Assembly (NCBI GenBank): GCA_035771175.1
Contig: CM069601.1
Location: 6,957,001-7,021,000 of the forward strand
Length of the DNA: 64,000 bases
Direction of reading: 5' to 3'
DNA from: Paratinospora sagittata
Taxonomy: Eukaryota > Streptophyta > Magnoliopsida > Ranunculales > Menispermaceae
Part shown: in pieces, positions 1 through 29,803 of the stretch
How positions within the stretch are numbered: position 1 is the first letter of the stretch
How the letters are laid out: each line of letters opens with the position of its first letter
Program-made: the position numbers and the translations under genes
Notes under the pieces: model-generated
Told to the model about the DNA's origin: nothing
The model's input: the letters and a program-made list of their open reading frames with translations, nothing else
Databases searched by the model: none

Positions 1-659
1 AGCAGATGCACATTCCAAACAAACCAGCAGTATGGGGATGGTTTTTTTGTTGCTAAATGTAAAATTGAGATTGATTTACAAATTTGATGAGGCCATTTAG
101 AGAAATTTTACATTCAACCATTGCCATGTACAATTTTATACCAACTTCTTAACGAAATCCATAAAATATTACTACAATCATTACGGGACTTTTCTGATTA
201 CAAGGTAAATTGATAATAGTGTTTCTTTCGGATCCATTTAAGCATTTAATGCTGCTTCAGTGTTCCGCACCATGGAGACCATGGTTAACTATATTAGATA
301 TACTAACTCAGCAAGTTACGCATGAGCAATACTTAGATATTTTGTAAGGATTCAGGAATCTTCTATATTTGCTTCTGATTATTATTTTGGACCCCTTCCA
401 GTTACGAAGTTGCTTTATTATCAAGACATATTGTTATCTTATTTGTAAAAGGCTGCTAAATTATAGAACATGAACAAGCAGTTGCTTTATTATCAAGCCA
501 TTTGGGTGTCTTATTCAAATGTCCATCCTTCTGCTATTATTGAGAATCATTTGGTCCTGTACCATGGGAATCAAGTTCTATGCCTATTAATGAATTTCTT
601 CGATTTGAAATTTCACCGTTCTACTCCCAATTATTTTTATTTATCAATGAATTGAACAG
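1..659 (+). other. Probable intron or upstream part of the bHLH gene
   Basis: No coding exon could be recognised. The stretch is AT-rich and ends in an AG acceptor at 658-659, just before the first recognisable exon. The exons for the basic helix-loop-helix domain itself must lie left of the window, because no such coding sequence was found here. Short open frames here match nothing I know. Confidence 0.5.
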
Positions 660-1238
660 GTTCTAAGCATGAGCCGACTGGGGGGAGCTGGTGCCGTTGC
701 TCAACTTGTCGCTGATATCCCACTTTCATCTGTTGAGGTAACTAATAAAATGCTCCTAATTAATTCGAATGTATATATCCCAGCATGTACTTTTTTCGGT
801 GTATTTTCTTGTTCCAATGCAAGATGATGCATGGAGTAGCATGTATTGATGGACAAGTGCATCAAACTAGTAGGCATAAATTTGCATATATTTTCTTTGC
901 TTCCCTTTTGATTCTGGTATACATGTTTTATTTCTACATGTTTTGCATCTACTGGCTACATTCAAATTATTTAGACATTCATGTAAGAAAAATCTGTCTC
1001 AATTAAGGGGGGAGCTGGTGAAGGTGGAAGCAACCAGCCAGCATGGGAGAAGTGGTCTACAGATGGCACAGAACAACAGGTAGCAAAGCTAATGGAACAA
1101 GACGTCGGCGCTGCGATGCAGTTCCTCCAATCTAAGGCACTTTGCATAATGCCCATATCACTTGCTACAGCAATCTACCACACACACCAACCGGAACCTC
1201 CCACGATCATCAAGCCAGAGCCAAATGCCCCCTCATAG
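660..1238 (+). CDS. UNE12: bHLH transcription factor, UNE12/bHLH7-like, 3' end (two exons)
   Basis: These are the last two coding exons of a nuclear DNA-binding regulator. Exon 660-737 encodes 26 residues beginning [16 protein letters not shown] and ends in GAG before a GT donor at 738. Exon 1008-1238 encodes [16 protein letters not shown], then [20 protein letters not shown] and [12 protein letters not shown], and stops with TAG. Both exons are phase 0 at their shared junction. The blocks after the helix-loop-helix in Arabidopsis UNE12 (bHLH59) and bHLH7 read almost the same, which is the basis for the name. The bHLH domain lies outside the window, so DNA binding cannot be checked here. The gene converges on the complex I gene, with about 2.1 kb between the stop codons. 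Paralogues bHLH7 and UNE12 cannot be told apart from this fragment. Confidence 0.9.
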
Positions 1239-2089
1239 GCCGAAGATGGTACATGTTTGCACGTGCCCATCAACAACTCCCAATCCAATATGCTGGGTCC
1301 CCCATCTTTGGTAAGGCCACTGCCACCCCTTGCTACTCCAGTTATTAGAGACTCCACTCCTACAACAGCACACTCAAGGAGGGCTGGCTAGATATTTAAC
1401 TAACATCCTCACTTGGGGCATTGCAATCAAAGTCAGATGCCACAAGGGCCTCTGTCTCTCTCTATTTTATCTTTTTGTTAATTTTCTATCCTTACCTTAG
1501 CATTTTGTCAAACATGCTGTGATGTCACTCCTAGACAAAAGAAGAAAGGAAAAAAAAAGGAAAAAAAAATTCACAGGTGGCTCTCCTTCTGCTTCATCAT
1601 GTCTTGGCATGTTTTGGGTGAAGGGACGGATTGTCAAAGCTCTCTCAATGCTCAGCTCTTCTTTTAGTCAGTGGTGGGGGATAGTGGCGGATTGCCAAAA
1701 ACTGCTTTGTGGGTTATGGTGGTGGGGACCCCTTTTTTTCCCTTCTTTTTGTCTATGTGGGAAGGAGAGAGTGGGTGGTGGGACCTTGTAAAAGGGGAGG
1801 ATGGGTACATAGAAATATAATTTAATGTAATGGTAATGAGGGGAGAGAATGGGAAGGGGAGTTGAAATGGATAATAGTTGGTCGTTTTGAAAAGTAATGT
1901 TGGAAACTTGTAGTCAAGAGAAATCAATTGTACTCTATTTAGTTTTGTTGTGGGCTTAGTGGACTCCTCTTTTTAGTTTTTCAAAAGTAACTTGACCTCT
2001 TTCTTACCCCCTTCTTTTAAAAGAAAAAAAAAAATTCTTCTTTGGTACCATTATTGAAGGTTTAATCACTAGAGGGAGGAAAAAAAAAT

Positions 2090-2092
<3 letters not shown>
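1239..2092 (+). other. Probable 3' UTR and downstream spacer of the bHLH gene
   Basis: No coding sequence was recognised. The first several hundred bases probably include the 3' UTR of the bHLH gene; I could not place the poly(A) site. The open frames at 1519-1791 and 1664-1927 have no recognisable family features. Confidence 0.4.

Positions 2093-2093
<1 letters not shown>

Positions 2094-2137
<44 letters not shown>
2094..2137. repeat. (AG)n microsatellite
   Basis: An uninterrupted AG dinucleotide run of about 22 units lies in the spacer between the two convergent genes. Confidence 0.95.
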
Positions 2138-2139
<2 letters not shown>

Positions 2140-3341
2140 GGGAGGGGTCAACTAGCTGCTCAATTGGATCTGGCCTAAAGTTCTTGATGATTTCATTGCT
2201 CCACTTCGAATGTTTGGGTGTGGTTCACGTGACGTGTGAGTATCCATGTTCTTATGTGAGACTTGATGAGTTGTTAGTTGCCCTGTACTGATTGATCTCG
2301 TGTGAAGCCTCTCTTCTACTATTGTTTTCTTTCTGTTGATGCATATAAAGGGGGGTTTGAAACTTGTCTAATTAAAAGGGGTATTATGCATGGTTTTGAT
2401 TAGGTTCCATAGATGAAGTGTAGATTTCACCAAAAGAAAGAATTAAGGTAACATTTAATAACTCTACTTAACTTCTACTAATATTTCAAAATCAACCTTT
2501 ATTTGTAGTAGAAGTTTAAGCTTTTACTAAAATAAGCCAATTTTTTGTACTTAATCTTGTAGAAGTTATACTTCTACAACTAGTGGTTGGAAAAATAATT
2601 TTTTTTTTTCCGAGGTTACAAGTGGTGTTAAGAAACACCACTAATTGAATTGGTAAGTAACGAGCTTAAACATTATTAGTTTACTTTGAAGTTTGGGGAT
2701 ATTCAAAGATTGCATAAAAAGGTGTGTATGATAGTAATTAAGATTTGAGTAGTTTGAACAATAGCTTGTGGCAATAGGCCATTAGAGGTGAGAATGTGTG
2801 GTCGAATGGATAATACAGTTGGGAGTATCGGCGGCGTGGGGGTTTGGGTTGGAATTGATTTTTAATGAACACAAGAAAGTATACTGTAAAATAAAGGTCA
2901 TTTTTCTGATCGAGAAGGAAAATTATAATGTAAATGATCTTGTCACGCATTTTAGCACCATTTATTTGCAACTAAAAGCCTAAAACACCTACACTTGCTG
3001 CTTGCACATTCTACTTGGCAAAACACATGCAATGGAAGAAGAAAGCAACAAGGCCCAGTTCCATAGAGTTGAAGATTTTGGATTCCAACCAACCTTTACA
3101 TGTGTAAAATTTAGATCTCTAATTAATGTCGTACTGAAACCAGTAATGGCAGTATCAGAATAGCTGAGGCCAGTCAGTTTCTCTTTCATTTCTTATGTTC
3201 ATTAGAGTACTAAAAATAGATGATAGTGTTTGGAACAAAAACTTCAAAAGAGATTGGTTGAAATAATTAACTCAAATAGTGACAACATGGGTTTTCCAAC
3301 CCTTTGAATTATTTAGAGAAAAACATTTACCATCTTTAACA
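2138..3341. other. Intergenic spacer between convergent genes
   Basis: AT-rich sequence without recognisable genes. The part next to 3341 should hold the 3' UTR of the minus-strand complex I gene. No repeat family was identified. Confidence 0.5.
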
Positions 3342-20439
<17,098 letters not shown>

Positions 20440-20819
20440 TTTGGAAGATTCGGAGACAAAAGGGCGGAGGAACACAACACGGGAGGTTTGAGGAAACGAA
20501 GACGAAGACGAAGAAAAGGTATTCTTTAATGGCAGAGGAGGAGTGCGCAAGGCCCACCTGACTGGGTTTAAAAGGGTAATTTTAAATGTAATCACCAAAA
20601 TTACTATTTACTCTCACATGTTTTACAAATTTTTAATAATATTACATAACAAATGGACATAGAAAAAGTGTTTTTTTGGATCCATATTGAATTACTCATG
20701 TTAAAATCTTCTCTAATTAAGTTGGGTTCCGGTACCTCTATTTTTATATCTATGTCGATACTATATATAATACAAATATGTGAAAAAGTTTCCTGTGTGA
20801 TCAATTTTTTTCAAACTTC
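20440..20819 (-). promoter_or_regulatory. Likely 5' UTR and proximal promoter of the complex I gene
   Basis: The roughly 130 bp upstream of the ATG are GC-richer and probably form the 5' UTR, followed by AT-rich upstream DNA. The gypsy RT fragment begins by about 20820, so the space free of transposons upstream of the start is only about 380 bp. I cannot point to a certain TATA box. Confidence 0.45.
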
Positions 20820-21715
20820 CAAAACTACTCCTTTAAAAAGTTTTGTCATTTTGGTCTGTCCCAGCCAATTGATGATTGCCTCAATCTTAATAAAATCTAC
20901 AAGATATCATCTGCACTAACCATATGACCTGAGAATTTCACTTCAGTGATCCAAAACTTATACTTGCTGAGCTTGGCATACAACCTATGCTCCTTTAATA
21001 TTTGCAAGGTGATCCTGAGGTGTTGCTCATGCTCCTCTCGAATTTTTGAATATTCCATAATATCATCAATGAAGATTATAATGAACTGATAAATATATGC
21101 TCTGAACACCCTTTGCATCAAATTCATAAACATCGCAGGAGCATTCGTCAGTCCAAATGGCATGATTAGAAATTCATAGTGATCATATTTCGTCCTGAAA
21201 GTAATCTTTGGCACGTCTTCCTCTCGAATCCTCAATTGATGGTAGCCCGATCTCAAATCAATCTTTGAAAAGAATTTGGCATCATTCAATTGATCAAATA
21301 GATCGAGGTAGTGGATACTTGTTCTTCACTGTCACCTTGTTCAGTTGACGATAATCTATACACAATCTCAGACTCACGTCCTTCTTTTTCACAAATTAGA
21401 CTGATGCTCCCCAAGGTGACATGTTAGGGATAATAAACTCTTTGCTCAACAATTATTTAATCTGCACCTTGAGTTCTTGCAACTCCTTTGATGTCATTCT
21501 GTAAGGTGGAATGGAGATGGACTTTGTACCAGGCATCAGCTCAATGATGAAATCAATTTCCCTCTTGGGTGGTAGCCCAAGTAGATCATCAGGAAAAACT
21601 TCTAGAAACTCATTCACTATAGGAATGTCAGAAATCTGAGTGCCCTATCCATTCTCCTCCAATGGTCTAATACTAGCCATAAGTGCAACTTCTACATCAG
21701 TAGCCAGTCTGCCTC
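20820..21715 (-). pseudogene. Ty3/gypsy reverse transcriptase fragment
   Basis: On the minus strand the frame runs from the protease-RT linker (ATDVEVALMASIRPLEENG) through the RT region that reads [30 protein letters not shown] and the catalytic-type FIDDIM, to [12 protein letters not shown]. In-frame stops occur (for example after IDFIIE and in PWGASV). It abuts exactly the 3' end of the LTR at 21716. The same RT segment is absent from the otherwise continuous gypsy element at 24-27.5 kb. Confidence 0.85.
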
Positions 21716-23845
21716 TGTCATGACCCACTCCGTAGGGTGATGTCATGACCGACACAGAATACCATATATGCCATACCTAGACATATATGATACTCTGTCA
21801 GCCTCGTCCTTTAAGACACTACACAAAATCACTAAAAAATTCAGCAAAACCTCCCCATAAATATGAGGTTCCACAAAAACTTGATAGTCATCAAATCACA
21901 TATAAAAAAGTACAATATCATAATCACATCCACATTTATAAACATATGGTCATTCCATATATACACAACCACCATCCATTTATCTTTTTCTCACATGACT
22001 TATACAACTTAAGTCTTCCAAAAACATATACATCATCATATACATGTATCTTTGTCACTCATACATCTCACTAACCATTAAACATAGTTTGGTGTTATAT
22101 ATATATACATATACCAAAAACAAAAGTATATAACCAGCTCCCTATGCACACATACTCACAACGGCAAAGAGACAAACTCAATCAACTCTTTGGAGCCTTG
22201 CCTTTACCCTTGTAATCAACACCTGTAATAAAAAGGGAGTGGGGTGAGCTACAACAAGCTCATTGAGTAATCTAATATTGGATTTACATATGCATCAATA
22301 GAAAACATAGCATTGAAATCAACATTATAAACTTAGTGCAATTTAATATAATTATCAATACATCATTCAAATACTTTTCTCGCCACTCTATACATATCAT
22401 ACAATGCATAAAGTTAAAATCCTTTTCCTCAGGTAAGTAAATGAATCTGTATCCCTATTATGCATTTATAGGGAGAATTCATCTTAACAAACCATCATCT
22501 CGATCATTCCGAGGTCTAGTAAACAAACTTCCCTCCTTGAAAATGATCACATACTTTCCTTACTTTGAGTAAGTCTAAGTATGTTCGATTTTCAAATAAA
22601 AAAGGTTTATGCATTAACAAGACAATGCAAACATGGAGCAATCAACCATGTTTCAATCCATCAAAACAGAGTTTATTTAATACAATGTCATACATAAAAA
22701 CCAAATTAGAAATACTCACAAATACAGGATTTTGCCTAAGTCCACAAGTACACACACACTTAGCCAATTTCACCAACTATAACATCACAAACACCTCACT
22801 TGTTTGCTGTCCAATTCTCATTCATCATCAAATCTCTGCAATTTAACATTGCAATTACTAATACAGGTACTCCAACCACATAAATTCAGTCAATTTAATC
22901 ACTAAATTAATCTCAATGCATTAATAAACACTTTACCAATGCATTCCCAACTATTCCAATTTTTCAGCATAAGTAGCACATTTGTGCTAATCACCAAACC
23001 CAAAATTTCACAAATTTTGTATTCCAATCTCTGCAATTCACTATCACCAATCATCCAAGATTAGTTTCCAGCCATTAAACACATTAAAATACAACAATTC
23101 ACCATTGAAAATGGGTTCCCAAAACTCATACCCAGAATTTTTGGAACACCCATTTCAACCATGGAAAATCATAATTTAAACCATCAAAATATTCACCAAG
23201 CTTCATGGATTTAATCCCCCATGATTTCAGCTAACAATTTACTCAATTCCAGCATAAAACCCCCATTTTCCAGCTCTTGATCTAGCCATGGAAAACACTT
23301 GCATGTCACATATGTTGAAGAAAATGAAGAGAGGATTCAAATCAGTAAATTTTAACCCAAAATCACAAATCCTTACCTTGGATTTTGATCTTCAAGCTCA
23401 AACCCTTCTTCCTTTTCCTTTGCTTTGGGTTTCCTTCAATCCAACAAGTTCAAAATGAGCTAGAAAGGTCGAGTTTGCTGTTTAAAATCAGCACAAACTG
23501 CCTCACAGACTTAATTTTTTTTATAAAAAAATTGTAGGCCCACCTAGAAGCGCGCTTCTTTCCTTAGGAAGTGCACTTCTTTGCACTTCGCAGAAATGGT
23601 GCTCTCGGGTTTTCCATAGAAGCGCGCTTCTCCGCTTTGGGAGCGCGCTTCTTGCACCCAAATCTGAAAATTTTCTAAGTGTTGGGCATTTTATGATACG
23701 ACTAGCCTCCTAGGGTACCAATAGCCCTAAAATACATACATTCATACTATCTAAAGGTCATGTACTTACGTATACGTGAACAAATACACCTGACAATACG
23801 TATTGGTCAACGTACAAGTTTGACTCGTACATACAGGGCGTTACA
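21716..23845 (-). mobile_element. Gypsy 3' LTR (minus strand)
   Basis: On the minus strand the LTR starts TGTAACGCCCTG at 23845 and ends GGTCATGACA at 21716, about 2.13 kb. It is preceded by a purine-rich tract (AAGTTGGGGAGAT) that fits the polypurine primer site. It contains several copies of the palindromic motif AGAAGCGCGCTTCT near 23540-23655. Confidence 0.85.
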
Positions 23846-26800
23846 ATCTCCCCAACTTAAAGGATTTTGTCCTCAAAATTTAAATCAAGGAACATACGTC
23901 AAGTGGTGAACAAGTCAGGAAACTGCTCTTGCATCTGATCCTCTCGTTCCCACGTCTGCTCTTCATTATCATGAAATTTTCATTTGATCCTAACCGGTGG
24001 AATCTGCTTGTTCTTGAGTTTCTGAACTCGTCTGGCTATGATATGAATTGGCTCTTCAGGATATGTAGTGTCCTCCCCAACTTGTAACTGAGTTACATCC
24101 AATATATGAGACGGTTTTGGATACTGTGTCGAGTCTGTATGGTATTTCCTCAACATAGATACATGAAATACATTATGGACACCAGCCAACTGTGATGGTA
24201 GAGCAAGTTGATAAGCTAATGGACCTATCCTCTCAAGGATCTCGAATGGTCCCACAAATCGCGGTGCGAGCTTTCCTTTAACCCCAAAACTCATTTGACC
24301 TTTCATTAGAGAAACCTTCAACAGAACCTGGTCTCCCATTGAAAACTCTAGAGGTCTATGCCTCTTGTCAAAATAACTCTTTTGACGATCCTGGGTTGTA
24401 TTTAATCTTTGCCTGATCTGTTTGATCCTTTCTGTGTGATCCATAATAACCGCTGGCCCCAATAACTATGATTCAACAACCTCAAACCAACAAGTCAGAG
24501 ATCTACAAGGTCGGCCGTACAAGGCCTGAAAGGGTGCCATACCAATACTAGCCTGATAGTTATTATTGTATGCAAATTCACATAGATGGAGATACTCTCC
24601 CCATTTCCCACCAAACTCTAATATACAAGATCTGAGCATATCCTTCAACATCTATATCACCCTCTCAGTCTGGCCATCTGTTTGAGGATGAAATGTTGTC
24701 TGAGACGGAGATGAGTCCCAAATCGAGTCTGCATCGAATGCCAAAAGCTCGATGTAAATCTCGAATATCTGTCCGATACAATAGATACGGGAACTCCATG
24801 CAATCTCACTATCTCACGAATATACAATCTGCTCAGTCTATCAACAGAGTCTATGATATTAATCAGAAGAAAATGAGCAGATTTAGTCAGCCAATCCAAA
24901 ATAACTCAGATGGTATCGTATCTACCATGAGATCTAGGTAATCCTGTGATGAAATCCATAGTAATATGCTCCCATTTCCATTCTAGAATAGATAATGGCT
25001 GCATTTGTCCTTCAGGTCTCTGATGTTCAGCCTTAACCAACTAACACACCCCACATTTTTTAACATACTCAGCAATATCTTTCTTCATCCCATGCCACAA
25101 AACTGTTCTTTTCATGTCATGATACATTTTGGTTGATCCTGGGTGAATAGTATACTGAGATTTATGTGTTATCTGGAGTAAGTCAACTCTCAATTCATGG
25201 TCTACAGGAACCCATAATCTCCCCTGAAATCATATTACACCATCTGAATCTCGTTACCAATCAACCCGTTCAGCTCTATCAACCCATGAATTATACATAT
25301 CATAATCAGAATCATGCTCTTGCAGATCCTTAATCTTTTGAATATGAGTATCAGTTGTATATGCATCTGAGCACAAATATCGACATGCGGGGCAATAGAG
25401 AGTACACTCATCAATGTAGCTCTATCTAATAATCGCCACTCGTGGGCCATCTGACAGGCTACCACCCCAGTCTCTGTATGTTTTCTACTCAGTGCATCAG
25501 CAATTGCATTGGCCTTTCCAGGATGATACTACAACGTGAAGTCATAACCCTTCAGGAATTCTAACCATCTTCTTTGCCTCATATTCAACTCTTTCTGATC
25601 AAACAAATATTTCAAACTCTTATGATTAGAAAACAATGTGAACTTCTCACCGTAAAGATAATGCCTCCACAGTTTCAATACAAAGACAACTGTAGCCAAT
25701 TCCAAATCATGCACAGGGTAATTTTTCTCATGCACCTTCAACTGTCTAGATGCATAAGCCACAACTCTACCCTCTTACATCAATACACAACCCAGTCCGA
25801 AATGTGATGCATTTGTATAGATCACCAACTCTTTCCTGGGCTCTGGAAGTACTAAGACTGGTGCAGTAATCAACTTTCTTTTCAGCTCTATGAATGCCTC
25901 TTCACAAGCTACAGTCCACACAAATGGCACGTTTTTCTCGGTAGACATACCCCGATAGACAATAGATGGCTGCCTCGGGATCTGTAACACAATCCAATTG
26001 CAGAAACAATCCAGATGGGCATGACATGCCGCAAACCAGCCCATACCCAAAATAATATCAAAATCGAGGAACTCCAACACCCTAAGGTTCACAATCATCT
26101 CATGTCCCTCGTATTTCACAACACAATTTCCACACACCATATCTGGGTAGATCCTATCTCATGCTGTTGTATTCAAAATCAAAGGCGTACTAGCTCTAAC
26201 AATAAGCAGATTCAATCTATCTACATATGACCACATATGAATGACATAATAGAACCAAAATAAATCAACACATACATCATCAAATCATAGATGGAAATCA
26301 TATTCTTTCTAGCATTCGGATATGGTTCAGTCACTGCCTCGACCTGTTCTCTGGTGCCTGACGCCACAGTATTAGTTGGAGCTACAAAAGTCCTAAGGAT
26401 AGAACACTAGTTTTCCTTATGGACCTTCATGCCACACTGGAAACAAGTAATAAGAAGCCTCGGGCTCGATGATGTCATCTGTGATTGACTCTAAGATTTG
26501 GCTGGAGTCTTATCTCCCATGCCAACATCTGATGGAGTGAGTGAAACAGTAACAAGAGCTATAGAAGTGTCAGCTCCAATGGATATCCCACTCGTCTTAG
26601 GCTTCTTATTATCTGCCCAAAATTTCTTACTCCACTTGTTCTTCTTCTTCTCTTGAGATGAAGTGGATAACTCAGATGGAAATGCTAGTACTGGCGAAAT
26701 GACCGATGCCCTCTATCTCGCTACAGCCTCGGCTAACTCAAAATCCAAGGCTTGCCTCATTACCTGCTCGTAAGTCTCGACATTCACCAATGCCAGACCT

Positions 26801-27670
26801 TGTCGAATCTGATCTCGAAAACCATTTTGAATCCTCTTCATCCGCATAGTGTCAGTCGCCACCATCTCATGAGCAAAGAGTGTCAACCTGCTAAAATCAT
26901 GCTTGTACTCTCAAATTGATCTGTCACCTTGAGTCAATCGAATGAACTCCTTGCACCTCATATCAACCTCAACCTGAGGATAGAGGGTCATGTAGAACAA
27001 TTCCTTAAATTTCTCCCATGTCTTAATCTCTCCATGAGTCCTTTGCATGGTCTTCCACCATCTGTCAGCCTCATATGCTATTGAATCTAGCTAGGCGAAC
27101 CTTATCTTTATCTAGCGCGTTCTTGTCATCAAAGATGACCTCCAATGCGCAAGAGCTAGTTTTCTGCCACTTCAAGTATTAGACTGTCGGGGAAGGTTAG
27201 AGGTTCTCGCCTCTTGAAGGCTTTCATAACCTCCTCATATCTTTTCTTTTCTTCTTTATCCTCTTTGGGATCAGGAGTCTGAACTCTCGCTTCTCCAGAA
27301 GGCGATCCCGCAACTGCACCAACACTACTGGTACGAACCCCCTGTATAACAAGTGTCTTCGATCGCGGTCTATCATGTTGTAGTTTTGTAATTAGCTCTA
27401 GAAGTTGAGCATTCTGCTGCTTCTAGATGACAACTAATTCTTCTAGCCGGTTAAGCCTATCTTGATCGTGAGGGTCTATTTGCTAACCCTGATTTGCCCT
27501 TCTCTAGTAACTGAAATTTACAAGACAAAAAACCATTAGGCAGGGTAGCACACAATGGATAACATTAAACATAATATATCTACTCATATTATACCCATAC
27601 AATCAAACATAATAATATAAGGTTTTTATCTTTTTAAAGCTTTTATAACCTAAAGTTCTTATACCAAGCT
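23846..27670 (-). pseudogene. Tekay/Del-like gypsy gag-pol, decayed, RT missing
   Basis: In minus-strand order: the gag region (27500-26450) with a damaged zinc knuckle reading CFQCGMKVHKEN, a protease-like region (to about 25945) with ILGMGWFAACHAH, then directly the RNase H region ([28 protein letters not shown]), the integrase (24899-24466) and a C-terminal part (24462-23980) with VHNVFHVSMLRKY and the chromodomain-like end typical of Tekay/Del elements. Many stops and frame changes mark it as dead. The RT is deleted between protease and RNase H. A decayed primer-binding site (TTGGTATAAGA) lies near 27660. Confidence 0.85.
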
Positions 27671-29803
27671 TGTCGCGACCCCTCTCCGGATGATGTCTTA
27701 GGTATTGCCATTACAGGACAAAACCTAAAGCCTTGCTCAGCCTTAACCTAATAAACAATCAACAACCTGTACAATACAACTCAACCTGTATATGACAATT
27801 TATAAATGGATCCATAATTCTTTATGCCATCAAAATATAAAATCCATTCTCATATAAAAACAAAATATACAAATGGTTCGGGAGAGGGGCGAAAGATGTT
27901 GCCTAAGGCAATGGTCTAAAGTTCGAGCCCTGGATTGGCGAGTTTAATTCCCTGGTTTATCCTGGGTTGATGCGTGGTGGGTGTGTGTATGTCCCAGTGG
28001 ACTAGTTTGGTGTAAGATAGGATACCGCGGTTTCAAAATAAAAAAAAAAGTCATATACATCTCATATATCAACCACTCATCTATGTGATATATATAGATT
28101 TAAAGTGTGATAGTTATATACATGTCCAAAATGTACAAAAGAACAAAATAATAACCTAGATCTCATCTACACACATACATCCCAATAAAGAAGAAGTCTT
28201 GACTTTGCGATCAAAGCCTTGTCTTTCCTTTTGGATCTGAACCTAAGAAAATAAGGGAATTGGAGTGAGTTTCAACAAGCTCAGTGAAGTACATCTCACA
28301 AATATAACCATCTATGTATTTATAAAAACATGTATGTTATAAGAAATTAAATTTGCAAATACAAATGCACAATTCAATTTATCATACATGGAACAAACTA
28401 CAACATGAATGATATGTGAAACCATGCATAATTTGTAATAAAACATGCATTCGCCCCGTTTGAGGTCCATTCCAAATAGTTCTGCCTATACTTCTCTCTA
28501 TTTCTCGCTATACGGAATGACCACATAAGTATCATTTTTCCAACCATTCTACCCTTACGTTCAACACAAGCAAGAATGTCCAAGCCACAGAATACCAATC
28601 CAAGTAGAACTGACGAAACTTTTCCCAAAGAACAAGTAATAGAATAGTAATTTATGCTCCTAAGCGTTTAATCCAAAATGCCTAAGACATCCCCAATGTC
28701 AAAATCATTTTTAATGCAAATGCCAAGCACATATATCATTAAATGCATACAATTTGACAATTCAAGTTCATATATATAAAATGTCATAAATGGAAAATAA
28801 AAGTGAGAAGTACTTACTACCAACCAAGAATTCAAGCAATATACTCCCAAATTGATCAACCAAATTCCTGAAACTAACATGAATAAACACATCTAGATCA
28901 ATTTTAAGCCTAAACATACACACATTCATATAATCAATATAGACCCAAACTCTCATCTTCAATACTCAACTCACAATTCCGTTTAATAAGATCCAAAACA
29001 CATTAAAACCATCAAGAATTAATTAGAATCATTAATTGCACTTTCAACACTCTAGGGTTTCCCCCAAAACTCACATACACATCAATTCTCTAGCAACAAC
29101 ATTAACACCTCAATTTTTTTTCCATGAAATTCATCACCAAGCATATACAAATACCTCCAATCATGGAGATCCAACCTAAAATCATGAGATTAGGGTTTCC
29201 AACCTTGAAACCCAAACTCAATCTCCATTCCCAACACAAGCAACTCTACCAAATACACCATGTAGCTAGAAATCATCAAGAGAAACAAAGATTTGAAGAA
29301 ACTAGGGCAAAATCCACATCTTTGGAGCCAAATTCACAAGATCAAGCTCGAATCCCCAATTTTCTTCTCTCCTCTCATTTTCCCTCATTCTCAGCTCAAA
29401 ATGTTGAAAATGAATAAGAAATGAGGTAGATTTCCTTTTATACGTTGAACCCACATTTTTATTTTTTAAAAAAATGCAGTTCAGATGTAAGAAGCGCGCT
29501 TCTCCCTAGAGAGAGCGCGCTTCTATCCATATCTTGATAAATCCAACTCTCGATTTGTGATCAAGGAGCGCACTTCTCCAAACCGTGATAAAACTCTGGT
29601 TTTTGTCTACACAAAAAACGTGCTTCTCCCTTTAAGGAGTGAGCTTCTCCTGCCATTTTCTAGAATTTCAAACTTTAATATTTAACACTCTAACCATAAC
29701 AACTCTAAAACATATAATACATAGGAATACACCCATATACGAAACAAAATACGTACATAATACACACCAAATACATACACAAGCATCTAGATGTTGACCT
29801 AAG
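27671..29803 (-). mobile_element. Gypsy 5' LTR (minus strand), truncated at its start
   Basis: The LTR ends at 27671 next to the primer-binding-site remnant. It is related to the 3' LTR but strongly diverged, for example in the shared CAACAAGCTCA block at 22254 and 28275. Copies of GAAGCGCGCTTCT lie at about 29489-29525. The expected TGTAACGCC start is missing; the LTR breaks off near 29803. A SINE is inserted at about 27874-28050. Confidence 0.7.
27874..28050 (+). mobile_element. tRNA-derived SINE in the 5' LTR
   Basis: The head carries GTTCGAGCCC (B-box-like), the body includes GTGGGTGTGTGTATGTCCCAG, and it ends in an A run at about 28040-28050. This is standard plant SINE layout. The gypsy 3' LTR has no counterpart of this segment. 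A clear target duplication could not be assigned. Confidence 0.7.

Noticed and set aside
21716..25976. Simple nested insertion of an RNase H-integrase-LTR piece between protease and RT
   Set aside because: A shared CTGCCTC at both edges looked like a duplication, but joining there shifts the frame, and the supposed insert would not start with an LTR end. Treated as coincidence.
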